Source of the DNA: Pleurocapsa sp. PCC 7319
Lineage (GTDB): Bacteria; Cyanobacteriota; Cyanobacteriia; Cyanobacteriales; Xenococcaceae
Assembly (NCBI RefSeq): GCF_000332195.1
Contig: NZ_KB235922.1
Span: 2,318,211-2,382,210, forward strand
Direction of reading: 5' to 3'
DNA length: 64,000 nucleotides
The notes beneath the pieces were generated by a model. The model was not told where the DNA came from. It saw nothing but the letters and a program-made list of their open reading frames with translations, and made no database searches. Below are positions 1 to 8,263 of this stretch, piece by piece. The position numbers were made by a program, and so were the translations under genes. Each line of letters opens with the position of its first letter. The stretch's first letter is position 1.

Positions 1-4
1 AATT

Positions 5-889
5 ATGTCTAAAAATGTGTCTCAATTATTAAGTGTCACAAAGATCAATAGCATAGGGAACGGTAAAGTTATTTATTCTTTATTTTCTAATGATAAAACT
101 GAACTGGCATTACATTATTGGAGTGCAGAAAAAGCTATCGCATCAGTATTTTATGTTCACGGAATCCAAAGCCATGCTGGATGGCTTGATGAAATTGCCG
201 CATACCTGAAAAGATTTTCTATTAATTTATTTGCGCTTGACCGTAGAGGTTCAGGTTTAAGCAAAGGATTAAGAGGAGATATTTGTTCTACAGAACAACT
301 ACTTAATGACTATAATATTGCATTTGACTTTGCCTCTGCAAAATCGAATGGTTGTCCCATTATTGGTTTGGGACAAAGTTTTGGAGGAAGTATTTTAGCA
401 GCATTGCTAGTTAAATACAGACTTCCTTTTAAAGGATCAATTTTTTGTGCTCCAGCTCTTGGTCAACAGAGAGCAAAAGGTCGAAAAATTTACGAAGGTA
501 ATAAAAAAAATTGTTTAAATAGATCGCCTTTAATGCTTAGTGATCTTGACTACACAAATATTGATCGATATCTACGATTTATGGCAAATGATGTTTTAAT
601 GCAAAGATTTATAACTGATAGAACACAATTTTTTATGTCCAAATTAGAAGATATATACTGTATGCAAAAGGCAGGATATATTATCAATCATCCAGTATTC
701 TTTGTCGCTCCAAGAGTTGATCCTATTATTAATTTGTCAGTTTCAAAAGAAGTTTTGAAAACAATTGCGCCTAGTTATCAATATAAGACTTTTGAAACAA
801 TGTTTCACTACATAGAGTTTTCAGAAGCACGGCATAGCTATTTTAAATGGTTAATTAATACTATTAACTCAGTGCTGCTCTTTTCTTGA
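5..889 (+). CDS. Alpha/beta-hydrolase (lysophospholipase / monoacylglycerol-lipase type)
   Basis: Probable serine hydrolase of the lysophospholipase/monoacylglycerol lipase branch of the alpha/beta-hydrolase fold. An oxyanion-type HG lies near residue 52, the nucleophile elbow GQSFGG places Ser125, and Asp239 (VDP) and His277 (ARHS) complete a plausible triad. The length of 294 aa is normal for the family. There is no signal peptide, so a cytoplasmic enzyme is likely. It is AT-rich and carries no HIP1 site, like the enzyme island that starts near 8.26 kb, so it may be the upstream end of that island, cut off by the intervening insertion sequences; that link is inference. The substrate cannot be told. 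The start at 5 is close to the window edge but gives a complete N-terminus. Confidence 0.75.
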   Translation: MSKNVSQLLSVTKINSIGNGKVIYSLFSNDKTELALHYWSAEKAIASVFYVHGIQSHAGWLDEIAAYLKRFSINLFALDRRGSGLSKGLRGDICSTEQLLNDYNIAFDFASAKSNGCPIIGLGQSFGGSILAALLVKYRLPFKGSIFCAPALGQQRAKGRKIYEGNKKNCLNRSPLMLSDLDYTNIDRYLRFMANDVLMQRFITDRTQFFMSKLEDIYCMQKAGYIINHPVFFVAPRVDPIINLSVSKEVLKTIAPSYQYKTFETMFHYIEFSEARHSYFKWLINTINSVLLFS

Positions 890-903
890 GATATTAATCC
901 AAA

Positions 904-922
904 GGTTCTACAGTTGTAGATA
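904..922 (+). repeat. Solo copy of the IS701 terminal inverted repeat
   Basis: The sequence TTCTACAGTTGTAGATA repeats, with one change, the left end of the neighbouring IS701 element at 995-1012 and lies in the same orientation about 90 bp upstream. Its core CTACAGTTGTAG is palindromic. It is probably the relic of a second element end. Confidence 0.6.
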
Positions 923-1725
923 GAATGAAGAGAAAGACTCAATACGAAAAGTGATGGGATAAGAAACTCTTCTCTGTACGGGACAAAAAAAGAGGCTCTA
1001 CAGTTGTAGATAGAAGTTAGAGTGCTTGACCTCGTTGGCGATAATGAAAAAAGCGAGCAAAAGCTTGGTGTTTTCTACGCCAGAACGACCAGTGCAAAAT
1101 CGATTCAATTGACCAAGAACGAGGAAATAGTAATTTCCAAATCCATCGCTTTAATTCGGCTAAACTGAGACGGATGAGAGTCGACGCTCCTGCCTGAACG
1201 CATCCAGACTTCCAGCTTTTCTGCTCTGAGAAAAAAGGGGATGATCGATAACATCTGGAAATTCTTCAAGTTGAAAGCGCAAAACAGATAAGAAAGCTCC
1301 TGCTGCCAGAACCAAAGCAGTATGACGATGCCAACCAGTCCAAGAAAGGACTTCGTAATCGGCTAGTCCTAAATGACTCTTGGCAAATTTAAAGCATTCT
1401 TCGATTCGCCAACTAGAAGCAGCAACCCAAACTAAAGTTTCCAGAGAAGTATCTTGAGGAGCAAAAGCTTGATAATAGCTGAAAACAAAGCGATTTTTAT
1501 TCTTTGAAAACTGGCGACGAAAGAGAAACCAGCGGCTGTAGCCTTCTGGTTGAATACAACTGAGTTGAATACGCGCCCAATCACTATACCGTTCTCCCTT
1601 AGTGCCTGCTCCACAACTCAAAGTATGCCAATCTTCTTCTGAGAGCTTTTCTAATAAGTCTTCCGCATAATGAGTTTGAAAATTAATCGGCGTTGATTGT
1701 TTTTTCGTAACAGTTACAGAAGTTT

Positions 1726-2283
1726 TCAAATGAATAGACCACAATGTTCAAACCAGCCAACTGCATCATCATCAGAAATATGATGATTAATAATTTCAGT
1801 CAATGCTTGGTTGATAGCTTTAGTAGTCCTGGCTTTAGCAGAACGTAAGTATTGTTTTAATTTAGACCAACACAATTCAATGGGGGAAAGATCGGGAGAA
1901 TAAGGAGGAAGAAAAACTACTTGTGCGCCCACAGTTTGTATTATTTCTTTGATTTTAATAGCTTTATGAACTGGAAGATTATCCATAATTACAAAAGCTC
2001 CTCTCCATAGTTGAGGTAATAAAATTTCCTCAACATAGGCTAAAAAAACTTCTGTATTCACACTACCAGGTAAACTCATGGTAGCAATCAAACCATCGAT
2101 ACTTAATGCACCAATCAAAGAGATATTTGAGCCTCGATTACGAGGGCAACTATCATATATTCTTTCTCCTCGAACTGCTCGTCCTCTCAATCTGGTCATA
2201 CCTAAATTAATACCCGACTCGTCGATAAAAACTAGGTTGTGCGGATCGACTGAGAGTACCCAGTCTCGATACTCAAATCGCAT
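1726..2283 (-). CDS. IS630 transposase, C-terminal DDE catalytic part
   Basis: 185-aa catalytic half. The DDE residues are visible: Asp in FIDESG, Asp in VIMDNLPVHK and Glu in SPIELCWSKLK. The frame joins that of 2294-2677 through an A8 run near 2320. It ends WFEHCGLFI just inside the left inverted repeat. It is intact in sequence and probably made only as a frameshift fusion with the upstream half. Confidence 0.85.
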   Translation of the reverse strand: MRFEYRDWVLSVDPHNLVFIDESGINLGMTRLRGRAVRGERIYDSCPRNRGSNISLIGALSIDGLIATMSLPGSVNTEVFLAYVEEILLPQLWRGAFVIMDNLPVHKAIKIKEIIQTVGAQVVFLPPYSPDLSPIELCWSKLKQYLRSAKARTTKAINQALTEIINHHISDDDAVGWFEHCGLFI

Positions 2284-2293
2284 TTTTTTTATT

Positions 2294-2677
2294 CTAGGAG
2301 TTTCTTGTTCCTTGGCGTACAGAGTTTTTTTTAGTGGTTAACTTCAACTTTTCTAGTCTGCGATGCATGGTAGAGATGCTGACTTTAATTCCATTTCTAG
2401 CTTCCCAGCGTTCGCACAATTCTCGTAGTAGAGCATCTGGTTGTTCATTTACCAATTCCTCAATCTGTTTCAGTTCAGATTGTTTGATTATAGGGAGCGC
2501 GCCCCCTCCATGAGATTTAGGCTCAAGAGTTCCTGTTGCTCGGTAACGATAGATTAATTTTTTGACAAACGAATGACTGACTTGAAAACGTTCGGCAATT
2601 TGCCTTTGTGAACCTTCTTTCCCTTCATAGGCGTTTATTACTCGCTGTCGCAAGTCTATTGAGTACGGAGCAGGCAT
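2294..2677 (-). CDS. IS630 transposase, N-terminal helix-turn-helix part
   Basis: 127-aa N-terminal half of an IS630 transposase. It begins MPAPYSIDLRQRV and contains the HTH stretch SQRQIAERFQVSHSFVKKL, followed by a second winged-helix segment. The frame ends a few codons after an A8 run (TTKKN), where a shift leads into the catalytic half at 1726-2283. This arrangement is common in IS630 elements, which make the full transposase by programmed frameshifting. It binds the element ends. Confidence 0.85.
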   Translation of the reverse strand: MPAPYSIDLRQRVINAYEGKEGSQRQIAERFQVSHSFVKKLIYRYRATGTLEPKSHGGGALPIIKQSELKQIEELVNEQPDALLRELCERWEARNGIKVSISTMHRRLEKLKLTTKKNSVRQGTRNS

Positions 2678-3724
2678 TGATTTCGAGTACTTTTTCTTTT
2701 CATTAGGTGCAGCTTATCACTTAATTGGGTTTATCCAACTGAAAACTGCTGTAAAACATAGGATTGTTGGAAAGTTTGCTCCAACCAATACCAAAATAAA
2801 CCATCTCGACTGTAGACTTCATCAGCGACAAACCAATTGCCGTAGGCACTTGGTCGTAATCCTTTTTTAAAAGCAGATTGCAACATTTCTTTAGCTAATC
2901 CTGTTTTGGTGGCAAACTTGGTTTTTTGAGTAATCTTTGCTTTTTGCCGTTTTTCTGGCGAACTACTCCAAGATTTTGGTAAATAAAGACGGCGATCTAT
3001 TAAGGCTTGCCCTCTTGAACTCAGATAAGCCATGAATACTCCCACTTGACAATTTTCAATTTGACCCGTTAGTCCACAATATTGCCTGGCAACACAGCAG
3101 CGATTCTTGTCCTTTTTTGAGAAAGCTAGTTTCGCTTCTTTGCTAATATTCCTGCTCCATCATCAAGATGTTCTACTGCATAAGCTCTGACTTCGGCACA
3201 GAGTTTTTCTTCTTCCCACGAAGCTCTTCCCAAAAGATTCTGAAATCGATAGGGATTTTCATCTCCTACTTGTTCTGACATCTGCCAGCCATTTTTTCGT
3301 TCCACTGGAGAGAGTAAAACTTGAATATAATCAAATGCTGCAACCCTAGCTTCCGAACGCTTATAATATTTGCCCAAACGTTGTTGCAGTAACTTAAGAC
3401 TATTGCTCCATTGACAAATAGCTTCTAATGCTTGCTCGTTGGGAAATAAGTTGAGAGTTTCTTGTCCCATTAATTTTTGCGTTAAGTTCTTCTCCCATTT
3501 TATCTACAACTGTAGAGCATATTTTGTAAATATTTGCGAAAAATTAGAAAATTTCTAATTTTGTGTTCTTGAAGGGTACTGAATTATTATCGTTGGTGAA
3601 TGCGTAATGTTTTGAACAGAAATTGAGTGCATCAATTTTATAATAATGAAGCAGTAAGCGGAGATAATAATTCAGTAAAAAAATTTGGCGTTGCACAGTT
3701 AAAATATGATGAACGCTATTAGTC

Positions 3725-4250
3725 ATGGAATGTCCCAAATGTAAATCGGCGAAAAAATAAGCAAAACTACCTTTGTCGCGATTGCAACCGTCAGTTTCTT
3801 GATGTCTATGGTCAAAGAGGTTATTCGCCAGAAGTAAAGGAGCATTGCTTAACCTTTTACTGTAATGGTATAAATTTTCGAGGAATTGAACGCTCAAAGG
3901 GGGTCTGTCATAACATAGTTATAAACTGGGTTAAAGAAGCTTCATCTCGAATATCTGATGAAAATTGTGAAATACCAGAAACAGCACAGTTAGATGAATT
4001 GCAAACGAACATCGGAGATGTTCCCAGAGCGAAAGCTCTGGAAAAGCCAGAGGCTTTTGTCGGTTCAAAAAAAACAGGTATGGCTTTGGACGGTAGTAAA
4101 TTCTCATCAAGCGGGTGTTTTAAAGTGGGTCGCCCGCGACCGCTCACAATCAACTTCAGTATTGTGGGGAGTCGTTCGAAGTTGGCAATGCTTTTTATAC
4201 ATTACGGATGGATGGAAAGTTTATCCTTGCTTTATGGCGTTGGTGAATGA
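3725..4250 (+). pseudogene. IS1-type transposase remnant (copy A)
   Basis: Starts as a zinc-finger InsA-like protein (MECPKCKSA), then loses frame within 12 codons. The rest of InsA (zinc ligands, QRGYSPEVKEHCL, then a HTH) is readable in another frame, followed by the A8 slip and the InsB part (TDGWKVYPCF). A palindromic insert near 4007-4054 adds about 16 codons without breaking the InsA frame (between DELQT and FVGSKK). The C-terminus beyond about 4240 is unrelated sequence. Non-functional. Confidence 0.75.
4007..4054. repeat. Short palindromic repeat inside IS1 copy A
   Basis: Contains two hairpins, AACATC/GATGTT (4008-4022) and CCAGAG/CTCTGG (4024-4041). Comparison with copy B, which reads DELQTFVGSKK directly, shows that this is an in-frame insertion of about 48 nt. 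Confidence 0.7.
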
Positions 4251-4870
4251 AGGTATGATTTTCTCAAAGTGCGATCGCTAACCAGAAACGTATTTTTGGC
4301 GTTGCACAGTTAAAATATGATAAACACTATTAACTATGCAATGTCCTCGATGTAAATCACAGAGAATAGTCAAAAACGGTCGAAAAAAAGATAAACAGAA
4401 TTACCTTTGTCGGGATTGTAATCGTCAGTTTATTGATGTTTATGACCAAAGAGGTTACTCACAGGAAGTAAAAGAACATTGTTTGACCTTGTGCTGCAAC
4501 GGTATGGGTTTCAGAGAAATAGAACGCTCGTATTTGAGTTTGCCACAATACAGTAATTAATTGGGTTGGAGGCGTAACATCGCAGATTCCAGATGAAAAC
4601 TATGAGATCCCTGAGACAGCACAGCTAGATGAATTACAGACTTTTGTAGGTTCAAAAAAAACAAAATTTGGCTCTGGACAGCAGTGAACTTCCATCAAGC
4701 AGGAGTCTTAAAATGGACTATGGGCTATCGCTCTCAGTTAACTTTTAGTAAGCTATGGTCGGTAGTTCGAGGCTGGGAATGCTTTTTGTATATTACGGAT
4801 GGATGGAAAGTTTACCCTTGTTTCATAAATGACTGCGATCATCTTGTCAGCAAAACAGCAATGACAAGAG

Positions 4871-4926
4871 CGGTACGCAAGCTTGAATTCAATTCAAGCT
4901 GTGCGCCGTCCGCCTGCCTTCCGCAG
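4871..4926. repeat. Short palindromic repeat in IS1 copy B (first)
   Basis: Inserted between the codons for AMTR and VEGENSR, adding about 19 codons in frame. It contains the perfect palindrome AGCTTGAATT-C-AATTCAAGCT. Confidence 0.7.
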
Positions 4927-4956
4927 GTCGAGGGCGAAAATTCACGTTTACGCCAT

Positions 4957-5017
4957 TACTTAGGCGGGGCTTAAGCCCCTGACCGTCTGGAAGACGGCAC
5001 TGGACGCGATAGCGTCC
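4957..5017. repeat. Short palindromic repeat cluster in IS1 copy B (second)
   Basis: Three consecutive hairpins (GGGGCTTAAGCCCC; CCGTC/GACGG; GGACGC/GCGTCC) separate RLRHYL from LHRKT, residues that are adjacent in related transposases. Confidence 0.65.
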
Positions 5018-5151
5018 GCTTTGCACCGCAAGACATTCTGTTATTCAAAATCAATAGAAATGTTAGAAGCCTCCCTTCGACTTCTAAGCTACTATCTCAA
5101 ACATTGGACTATTCCTATTTTTTGCTAATCATACATTTATTGTGCAACACC

Positions 5152-5403
5152 CCTTAAACGAGTATTTTCACTTTCTACCCTAGTCATGTAAGTTTTCAAA
5201 ACCAAATGGTCATAGTCGTTAATAAAACAAGGATAGACAAGCCAACCGTCGGTCACATACCAAAAAGATTTCCATCCTCGAATTTTCTTCCACAGTGGTT
5301 TAAATGTTTGAGCAGAGCGATCGCCTAATACCCAAGCTAGAATGCCTGGTTTCCAGTGATTAACGGTTGTCCACAACCAAATTTTGTTTTTTTTGACTAA
5401 CAT
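5152..5403 (-). pseudogene. IS1-type transposase InsB-like part (copy C), C-terminally truncated
   Basis: Continues the copy C transposase after the A8 slip: IWLWTTVNHWKPGILAWVLGDRS, then VTDGWLVYPCF and MTRVESENTRLR. There it is cut by the right end of copy B; the following GVAQ residues are encoded by copy B's terminal repeat. The conserved C-terminal stretch is missing. Confidence 0.75.
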
Positions 5404-5716
5404 ATGTTTGAAGTTCGTCTATTTCGGTAATTTCGGGTATTTCCTCTAATTGCGGGGCATTTGACAAAGCAAGTGAACTTTTTCTAACCCATCTAATTAC
5501 AGTATTGTGATTAACTCCTGTAATTCTCTCTATGGCTCTGAACCCTAATCCATTAACATACATTTTCAGGCAGTTTTCTTTGACTTCGATTGAGTATCCT
5601 CGCTTTGTATATTGTTCGATAAATTGGCGATTGCATTTTTTGCAATGATAATTCTGTTTTCCTCGGCGATGACCATTCTTTCGGATTTTATCTGACTGAC
5701 AGTTGGGACATTTCAT
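5360..5716 (-). CDS. IS1-type transposase InsA-like part (copy C)
   Basis: 118-aa N-terminal part: a zinc finger (CPNC...CKKC), then KRGYSIEVKENCLKMYVNGLGFR and an HTH (RITGVNHNTVIRWV). It ends just after the A8 run through which the InsB frame (5152-5403) is reached. The sequence is undamaged, but the element is a remnant with no termini, so it can act only in trans. Confidence 0.75.
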   Translation of the reverse strand: MKCPNCQSDKIRKNGHRRGKQNYHCKKCNRQFIEQYTKRGYSIEVKENCLKMYVNGLGFRAIERITGVNHNTVIRWVRKSSLALSNAPQLEEIPEITEIDELQTYVSQKKQNLVVDNR

Positions 5717-5791
5717 ATATCTCTTTGGCGTTGCATAAATAAGGGATGAATCAGAGAATTAAAATAAAGTGATTGATTAGAAGCAAAACAA

Positions 5792-6178
5792 ATGAAATGT
5801 CCTGAGTGCAAATCGGAGCATATTCGTAAGAACGGTCATCGCCGAGGAAAGCAGAATCATATCTGTGTAGATTGCGATTGCGCTTCGCGCACTGGCTTCG
5901 CCAATCACCAATTTGTCGAAAATCCCAGCAATCATCGTGGTTACAGCGATGAAATTAGAAAAACTTGTCTTAAAATGTACCTCAATGGTATGGGATTTAG
6001 AGGCATAGAAAGAGTTACAGGAGTTCACCATACAACTGTCATAAATTGGATAAAGCAAGTAGGAGAATTGCTTCCAGATGCTTATGACCCAGAAGTTACT
6101 CCACAAGTGGGTGAACTTGATGAGCTTGAAACCTTTCTCGGCAGAAAAAAAACAAAATATGGCTCTGGACAGCAGTAG
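5792..6178 (+). CDS. IS1-type transposase InsA-like part (copy D)
   Basis: 128-aa InsA-like protein: CPEC...CVDC zinc finger, GYSDEIRKTCLKMYLNGMGFR and HTH (RVTGVHHTTVINWI). Nine extra residues (about DCASRTGFA) between the zinc finger and the QFVENPS stretch come from a 31-bp palindromic repeat inserted in frame at 5876-5906. The frame runs through the A8 slip site and ends GSGQQ, as the sister copies do. It is probably expressed with InsB as a frameshift fusion. Confidence 0.75.
   Translation: MKCPECKSEHIRKNGHRRGKQNHICVDCDCASRTGFANHQFVENPSNHRGYSDEIRKTCLKMYLNGMGFRGIERVTGVHHTTVINWIKQVGELLPDAYDPEVTPQVGELDELETFLGRKKTKYGSGQQ
5876..5906. repeat. Short palindromic repeat in IS1 copy D InsA (in frame)
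   Basis: Sequence of the type GATTGCGCTTCGCGC...TGGCTTCGCCAATC. Its GCACTGGCTTCGCCAATC part matches, 17 of 18, the complement of the repeat at 50171-50204 inside an unrelated IS630 transposase. Confidence 0.75.
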
Positions 6179-6568
6179 ACCATTTCAAACCATGTATTCT
6201 AGGGTGGGTTTTGGGAGACCGCAGCTGCGAAACATTTAAACCACTGTGGAAAATCGTTGAAAGATGGCAATGCTACTTTTATGTCACGGATGGATGGAAA
6301 GTATATCCTGGCTTTATTCCTGACGGAGACCAAATTGTCTGCAAAACATATATGACTCGTGTTGAGGGAGAAAATACTCGACTCAGACACTGTGCGCTGG
6401 AGCGCACCGCCAGCGAAGCTGTCGAATCGACGTATGTCGATTGCTAGGTTACATCGTAAAACTCTTTGTTACTCAAAGTCTCTAGAAATGTTAAAGCATT
6501 CAATTAGATTACTGATTCATTACTTAAAGTTTGAGGATGTGCCTATTCCTTATCGATTCCTCCCCTAA
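6148..6568 (+). pseudogene. IS1-type transposase InsB-like part (copy D), repeat-interrupted
   Basis: After the A8 slip the InsB frame reads IWLWTAVDHFKPCILGWV, VTDGWKVYPGF and MTRVEGENTRLRH, then enters a palindromic insert at about 6391-6444 that brings a stop at 6447. The original C-terminus (ARLHRKTLCYSKS...) continues in another frame to 6568. This insert therefore broke the gene, unlike the in-frame ones. Confidence 0.7.
6391..6444. repeat. Short palindromic repeat in IS1 copy D InsB
   Basis: Begins with the hairpin GTGCGCTGGAGCGCAC. Positions 6407-6428 are identical over 22 nt, in reverse complement, to 40498-40519 inside the YhaV toxin gene (core GACAGCTTCGCTGG), so the repeat is dispersed. 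Confidence 0.8.
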
Positions 6569-6721
6569 TTCAGCAATGCCCTCTCTTTTTATCAGATCAT
6601 CCCGTAGGGATGCAACGCCATTTATTGTGCAACGCCAAAAATTTGAAGCAATAAGAAAGACTTCTGCGATGTAATCAAGCTAAGTAGCATCTCAGACAAG
6701 TATTTTCATGAATCTATCTCA

Positions 6722-7000
6722 CTAGGAAAGCGGAAAAAAGCGGGGGAGATAAAAATCGCGACAGATTTTCCACGGGCTATCTCTACCCCAATCAATCCAG
6801 CCAAAATCTTGAAATCGTTTAGAAGGCAATTCCGTATAGCGGACAGTATGTTGAATATGGTGATGACAAAGATATGCTTGTATAGCCCTAGTGTCACATC
6901 CTCTACTCACCAGATAAAATCCACAAGCATGGCGCAGTATATGGAGAGGAACGCTCAAAGATAATTCCGCTTTTGTGGTTTTTAATTGAGCTTTACGCAC
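6722..7000 (-). pseudogene. Tyrosine recombinase (FimB/XerD-like integrase), C-terminal fragment
   Basis: C-terminal catalytic segment with HILRHACGFYL (His-x-x-Arg), a degraded LCHHHIQ where LGHRNIQ is expected, and the nucleophile region VRYTELPSKRF. It is nearly the same as the end of the integrase pseudogene at 31062-31648 and shares about 50 bp of downstream DNA with it. The N-terminal half is missing, so it cannot recombine. Confidence 0.75.
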
Positions 7001-7950
7001 TGCTCCTCTTTTTCTTTTTCTTTTTCTTTCATGCTAGATAAACAAACTAATTCAAACTTCAGCAACAATTCCTCAAATGTTTTCTGGTTAAGTCTTGTTG
7101 CTATTAATAATTTGTCTTTTTGGAGTATTCTGTTAATGTTCAGCATTATCATTTTGCTGTAATTATTGCTTCCACATCTACACATTATCTTTCGCAACGA
7201 GTTTAATGTATAATAGGAGTAAATTTATATCCGTCACTAGCATACCAAAAACTATGCCAACATTTTATAATTTGACAAATCGGTTTAAAAGATTCATAAC
7301 GGCAATCGCTCTCATTCCAAAGTATAATTACCTTTTTCGGATGATTTACTATAGCTCAAATCTAGAATTTATCCTTTTTATTTCCGACGAAAATTGGTAA
7401 TATAAGGATTGGTGAAATCAGTATTGCAATTGGTGAATATTGAGTTACCTGTTTCCGATTATAGTACGGCGTCAAGACGCTTAACGGTATTTAGACAATT
7501 TTAACAGCTAGAATAAGGTAAAATACTGTTGTTGATTGAGTTTAACATTATCAAGTATAGTGCTCGCGAGCTGTGAAGAAAAGTACTCCCGCGGCTATGC
7601 CTGCCCGCTTCAATAGGTGGTGTCAAAAATTCGATGATTTATTGATAATTAAAGTACAGAAAAGAGAGTGCGGAATGCACCGTGCTGCGTCAACTCGGAT
7701 TTCAATCCGAGTTGACGCATGATTTAAACACTATATAGGGAGATTATTGGGATAAAATGAGCGAAGAATTATATTTTAAATGGTTGAGGATGCGGTAAAA
7801 GTTACTTACCTCAAATTATAATACCATTTCTTAACCGAAGCAGCTTGGTCAGCACCAGGGATAAATGAGCGTCGTCTAGAGGTGATGAATAAATGTAACC
7901 AAACAAGAATAAGTAGAGGCTTTAGCCTAATTATTGATAATTCTGGTTAT
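7001..7950. other. Gene-poor stretch with a perfect hairpin
   Basis: No convincing gene is seen; frames here are short, AT-rich and without motifs. The notable structure is a 15-bp perfect stem with a 4-nt loop at 7686-7719 (arm TGCGTCAACTCGGAT), followed by A/T-rich sequence. It may be a transcription terminator or a mobile palindrome. Confidence 0.5.
7686..7719. repeat. Perfect 15-bp inverted repeat
   Basis: Arms TGCGTCAACTCGGAT and its exact complement around TTCA. The stem is GC-rich, the run after it is not T-rich, and no gene ends next to it, so a simple terminator role is uncertain. Confidence 0.6.
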
Positions 7951-7972
7951 CGGTAAAGTGCTCACTTTACCG
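7951..7972. repeat. Perfect palindrome, 10-bp arms
   Basis: CGGTAAAGTG, CT, then CACTTTACCG. It lies directly before a small open frame (7978-8178). Confidence 0.5.
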
Positions 7973-7977
7973 CAGGT

Positions 7978-8178
7978 GTGGGACAACAGTATATCGGGGA
8001 AACTAGGAAAACCGATAATGGCAATGTTGTGGTGACAACTTATCTATATGATGGCAAAAAAAGCTTATATTTAAACATTGAATTATATCAATATAGCAAT
8101 TCATTATCCGAAGGAAAAAAAACCGCATATTTTAAGAAAAAATCAACCTTAGCCTTAGAATTAATTAATAAAATTTAA
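7978..8178 (+). CDS. Small hypothetical protein (doubtful)
   Basis: A 66-aa frame with a GTG start, beginning MGQQYIGETRKTDNGNV. It is rich in Lys, Tyr and Asn, with no recognised domain. Composition is protein-like (alternating polar/apolar, beta-type), and the frame may be the tail of a longer damaged gene, since it continues upstream without a proper start. Upstream is a perfect palindrome; downstream, 85 bp on, is the enolase-superfamily gene. It may equally be chance. Confidence 0.25.
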   Translation: MGQQYIGETRKTDNGNVVVTTYLYDGKKSLYLNIELYQYSNSLSEGKKTAYFKKKSTLALELINKI

Positions 8179-8263
8179 ATAGGGGATTATGTTTTATTTA
8201 GGTTTTATTTTTGTTTACGTACCGATAATATTATGCATTCACTAATGCCTACTTCAGATTATT

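Larger units (their letters stand above)
1718..2751 (-). mobile_element. IS630-family element inserted in the IS701 transposase
   Basis: A 1,034-bp element flanked by TA on both sides (1716-1717 and 2752-2753), the IS630 target duplication. Its ends are imperfect inverted repeats (CAGAAGTTTTCA at the left, CAGCAGTTTTCA at the right). It carries two overlapping transposase frames joined at an A8 run, so it looks potentially active. Confidence 0.85.
1160..3470 (-). pseudogene. IS701-family transposase, frameshifted and split by an IS630
   Basis: Three minus-strand pieces (3126-3470, 2731-3045 extended upstream in frame to about 3120, and 1160-1744) make one IS701-type DDE transposase. The N-terminal piece stops just where the first catalytic Asp (DET.FLKKG) should be: a small deletion/frameshift near 3130 has removed that Asp and left ETSFLKKG in another frame. 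The second Asp region (FVADEVYSRDGLF) and the C-terminal Glu region (WRIEECFKFAK) remain. The IS630 sits between SYVL and TVTKKQ; removing 1718-2753 restores the frame exactly. The gene therefore died from two independent events. Confidence 0.85.
995..3518 (-). mobile_element. IS701-family insertion sequence, interrupted by an IS630
   Basis: The element is bounded by 18-bp perfect inverted repeats (GCTCTACAGTTGTAGATA at 995-1012; its complement at 3501-3518). Without the nested IS630 at 1718-2751 it is about 1.49 kb, the usual size for IS701. The transposase runs on the minus strand and is disabled. No target duplication is evident. Confidence 0.8.
3687..4297 (+). mobile_element. IS1-type element copy A, 3'-truncated
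   Basis: The left end GGCGTTGCACAG at 3687 matches the left end of copy B at 4298. The right end is missing: the coding sequence decays after about 4240 and copy B starts at once. It probably lost its end when copy B arrived. Confidence 0.65.
4336..5090 (+). pseudogene. IS1-type transposase (copy B), frameshifted and repeat-interrupted
   Basis: The N-terminal InsA part (4336-4560) has the CPRC...CRDC zinc finger and GYSQEVKEHCL but shifts frame within the HTH (REIERS then YLSLPQ). The remainder continues to the A8 slip at 4657-4664 and the InsB part, readable as TKFGSGQQ or IWLWTAVNFHQAGVL, then ITDGWKVYPCF and NDCDHLVSKTAMTR. An in-frame palindromic insert follows at about 4871-4926 and another at about 4957-5017. 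The homologous C-terminus (LHRKTFCYSKS) resumes after that. At least one frameshift makes it a pseudogene. Confidence 0.75.
4298..5151 (+). mobile_element. IS1-type element copy B
   Basis: Runs from GGCGTTGCA at 4298 to TGCAACACC at 5143-5151, about 854 bp. It is enlarged by two palindromic inserts in the transposase gene. It abuts truncated copy A on the left and truncated copy C on the right, so it was a later arrival than either. Confidence 0.7.
5152..5726 (-). mobile_element. IS1-type element copy C, truncated at both ends
   Basis: Reads on the minus strand. Its 3' end stops where the right end of copy B begins (5151). Only about ten bases remain upstream of its start codon before the left end of copy D (5727). 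Neither of its own inverted repeats is left. Confidence 0.7.
5727..6636 (+). mobile_element. IS1-type element copy D
   Basis: From GGCGTTGCA (5727) to TGCAACGCC ending at 6636, about 910 bp. A second TGCAACGCC at 6611-6619 suggests a duplicated right end. The transposase contains two palindromic repeat insertions. Confidence 0.7.

Noticed and set aside
1432-1614. 60-codon minus-strand frame inside the IS701 pseudogene
   Set aside because: It lies in another frame within real transposase sequence and has no motif of its own; it is a shadow.
6982-7197. 71-codon minus frame ending in a KEKEKEKE stretch
   Set aside because: The repeat comes from a CTTTTT/CTTTTC tract in the DNA; no motif, no ribosome site, low-complexity composition.
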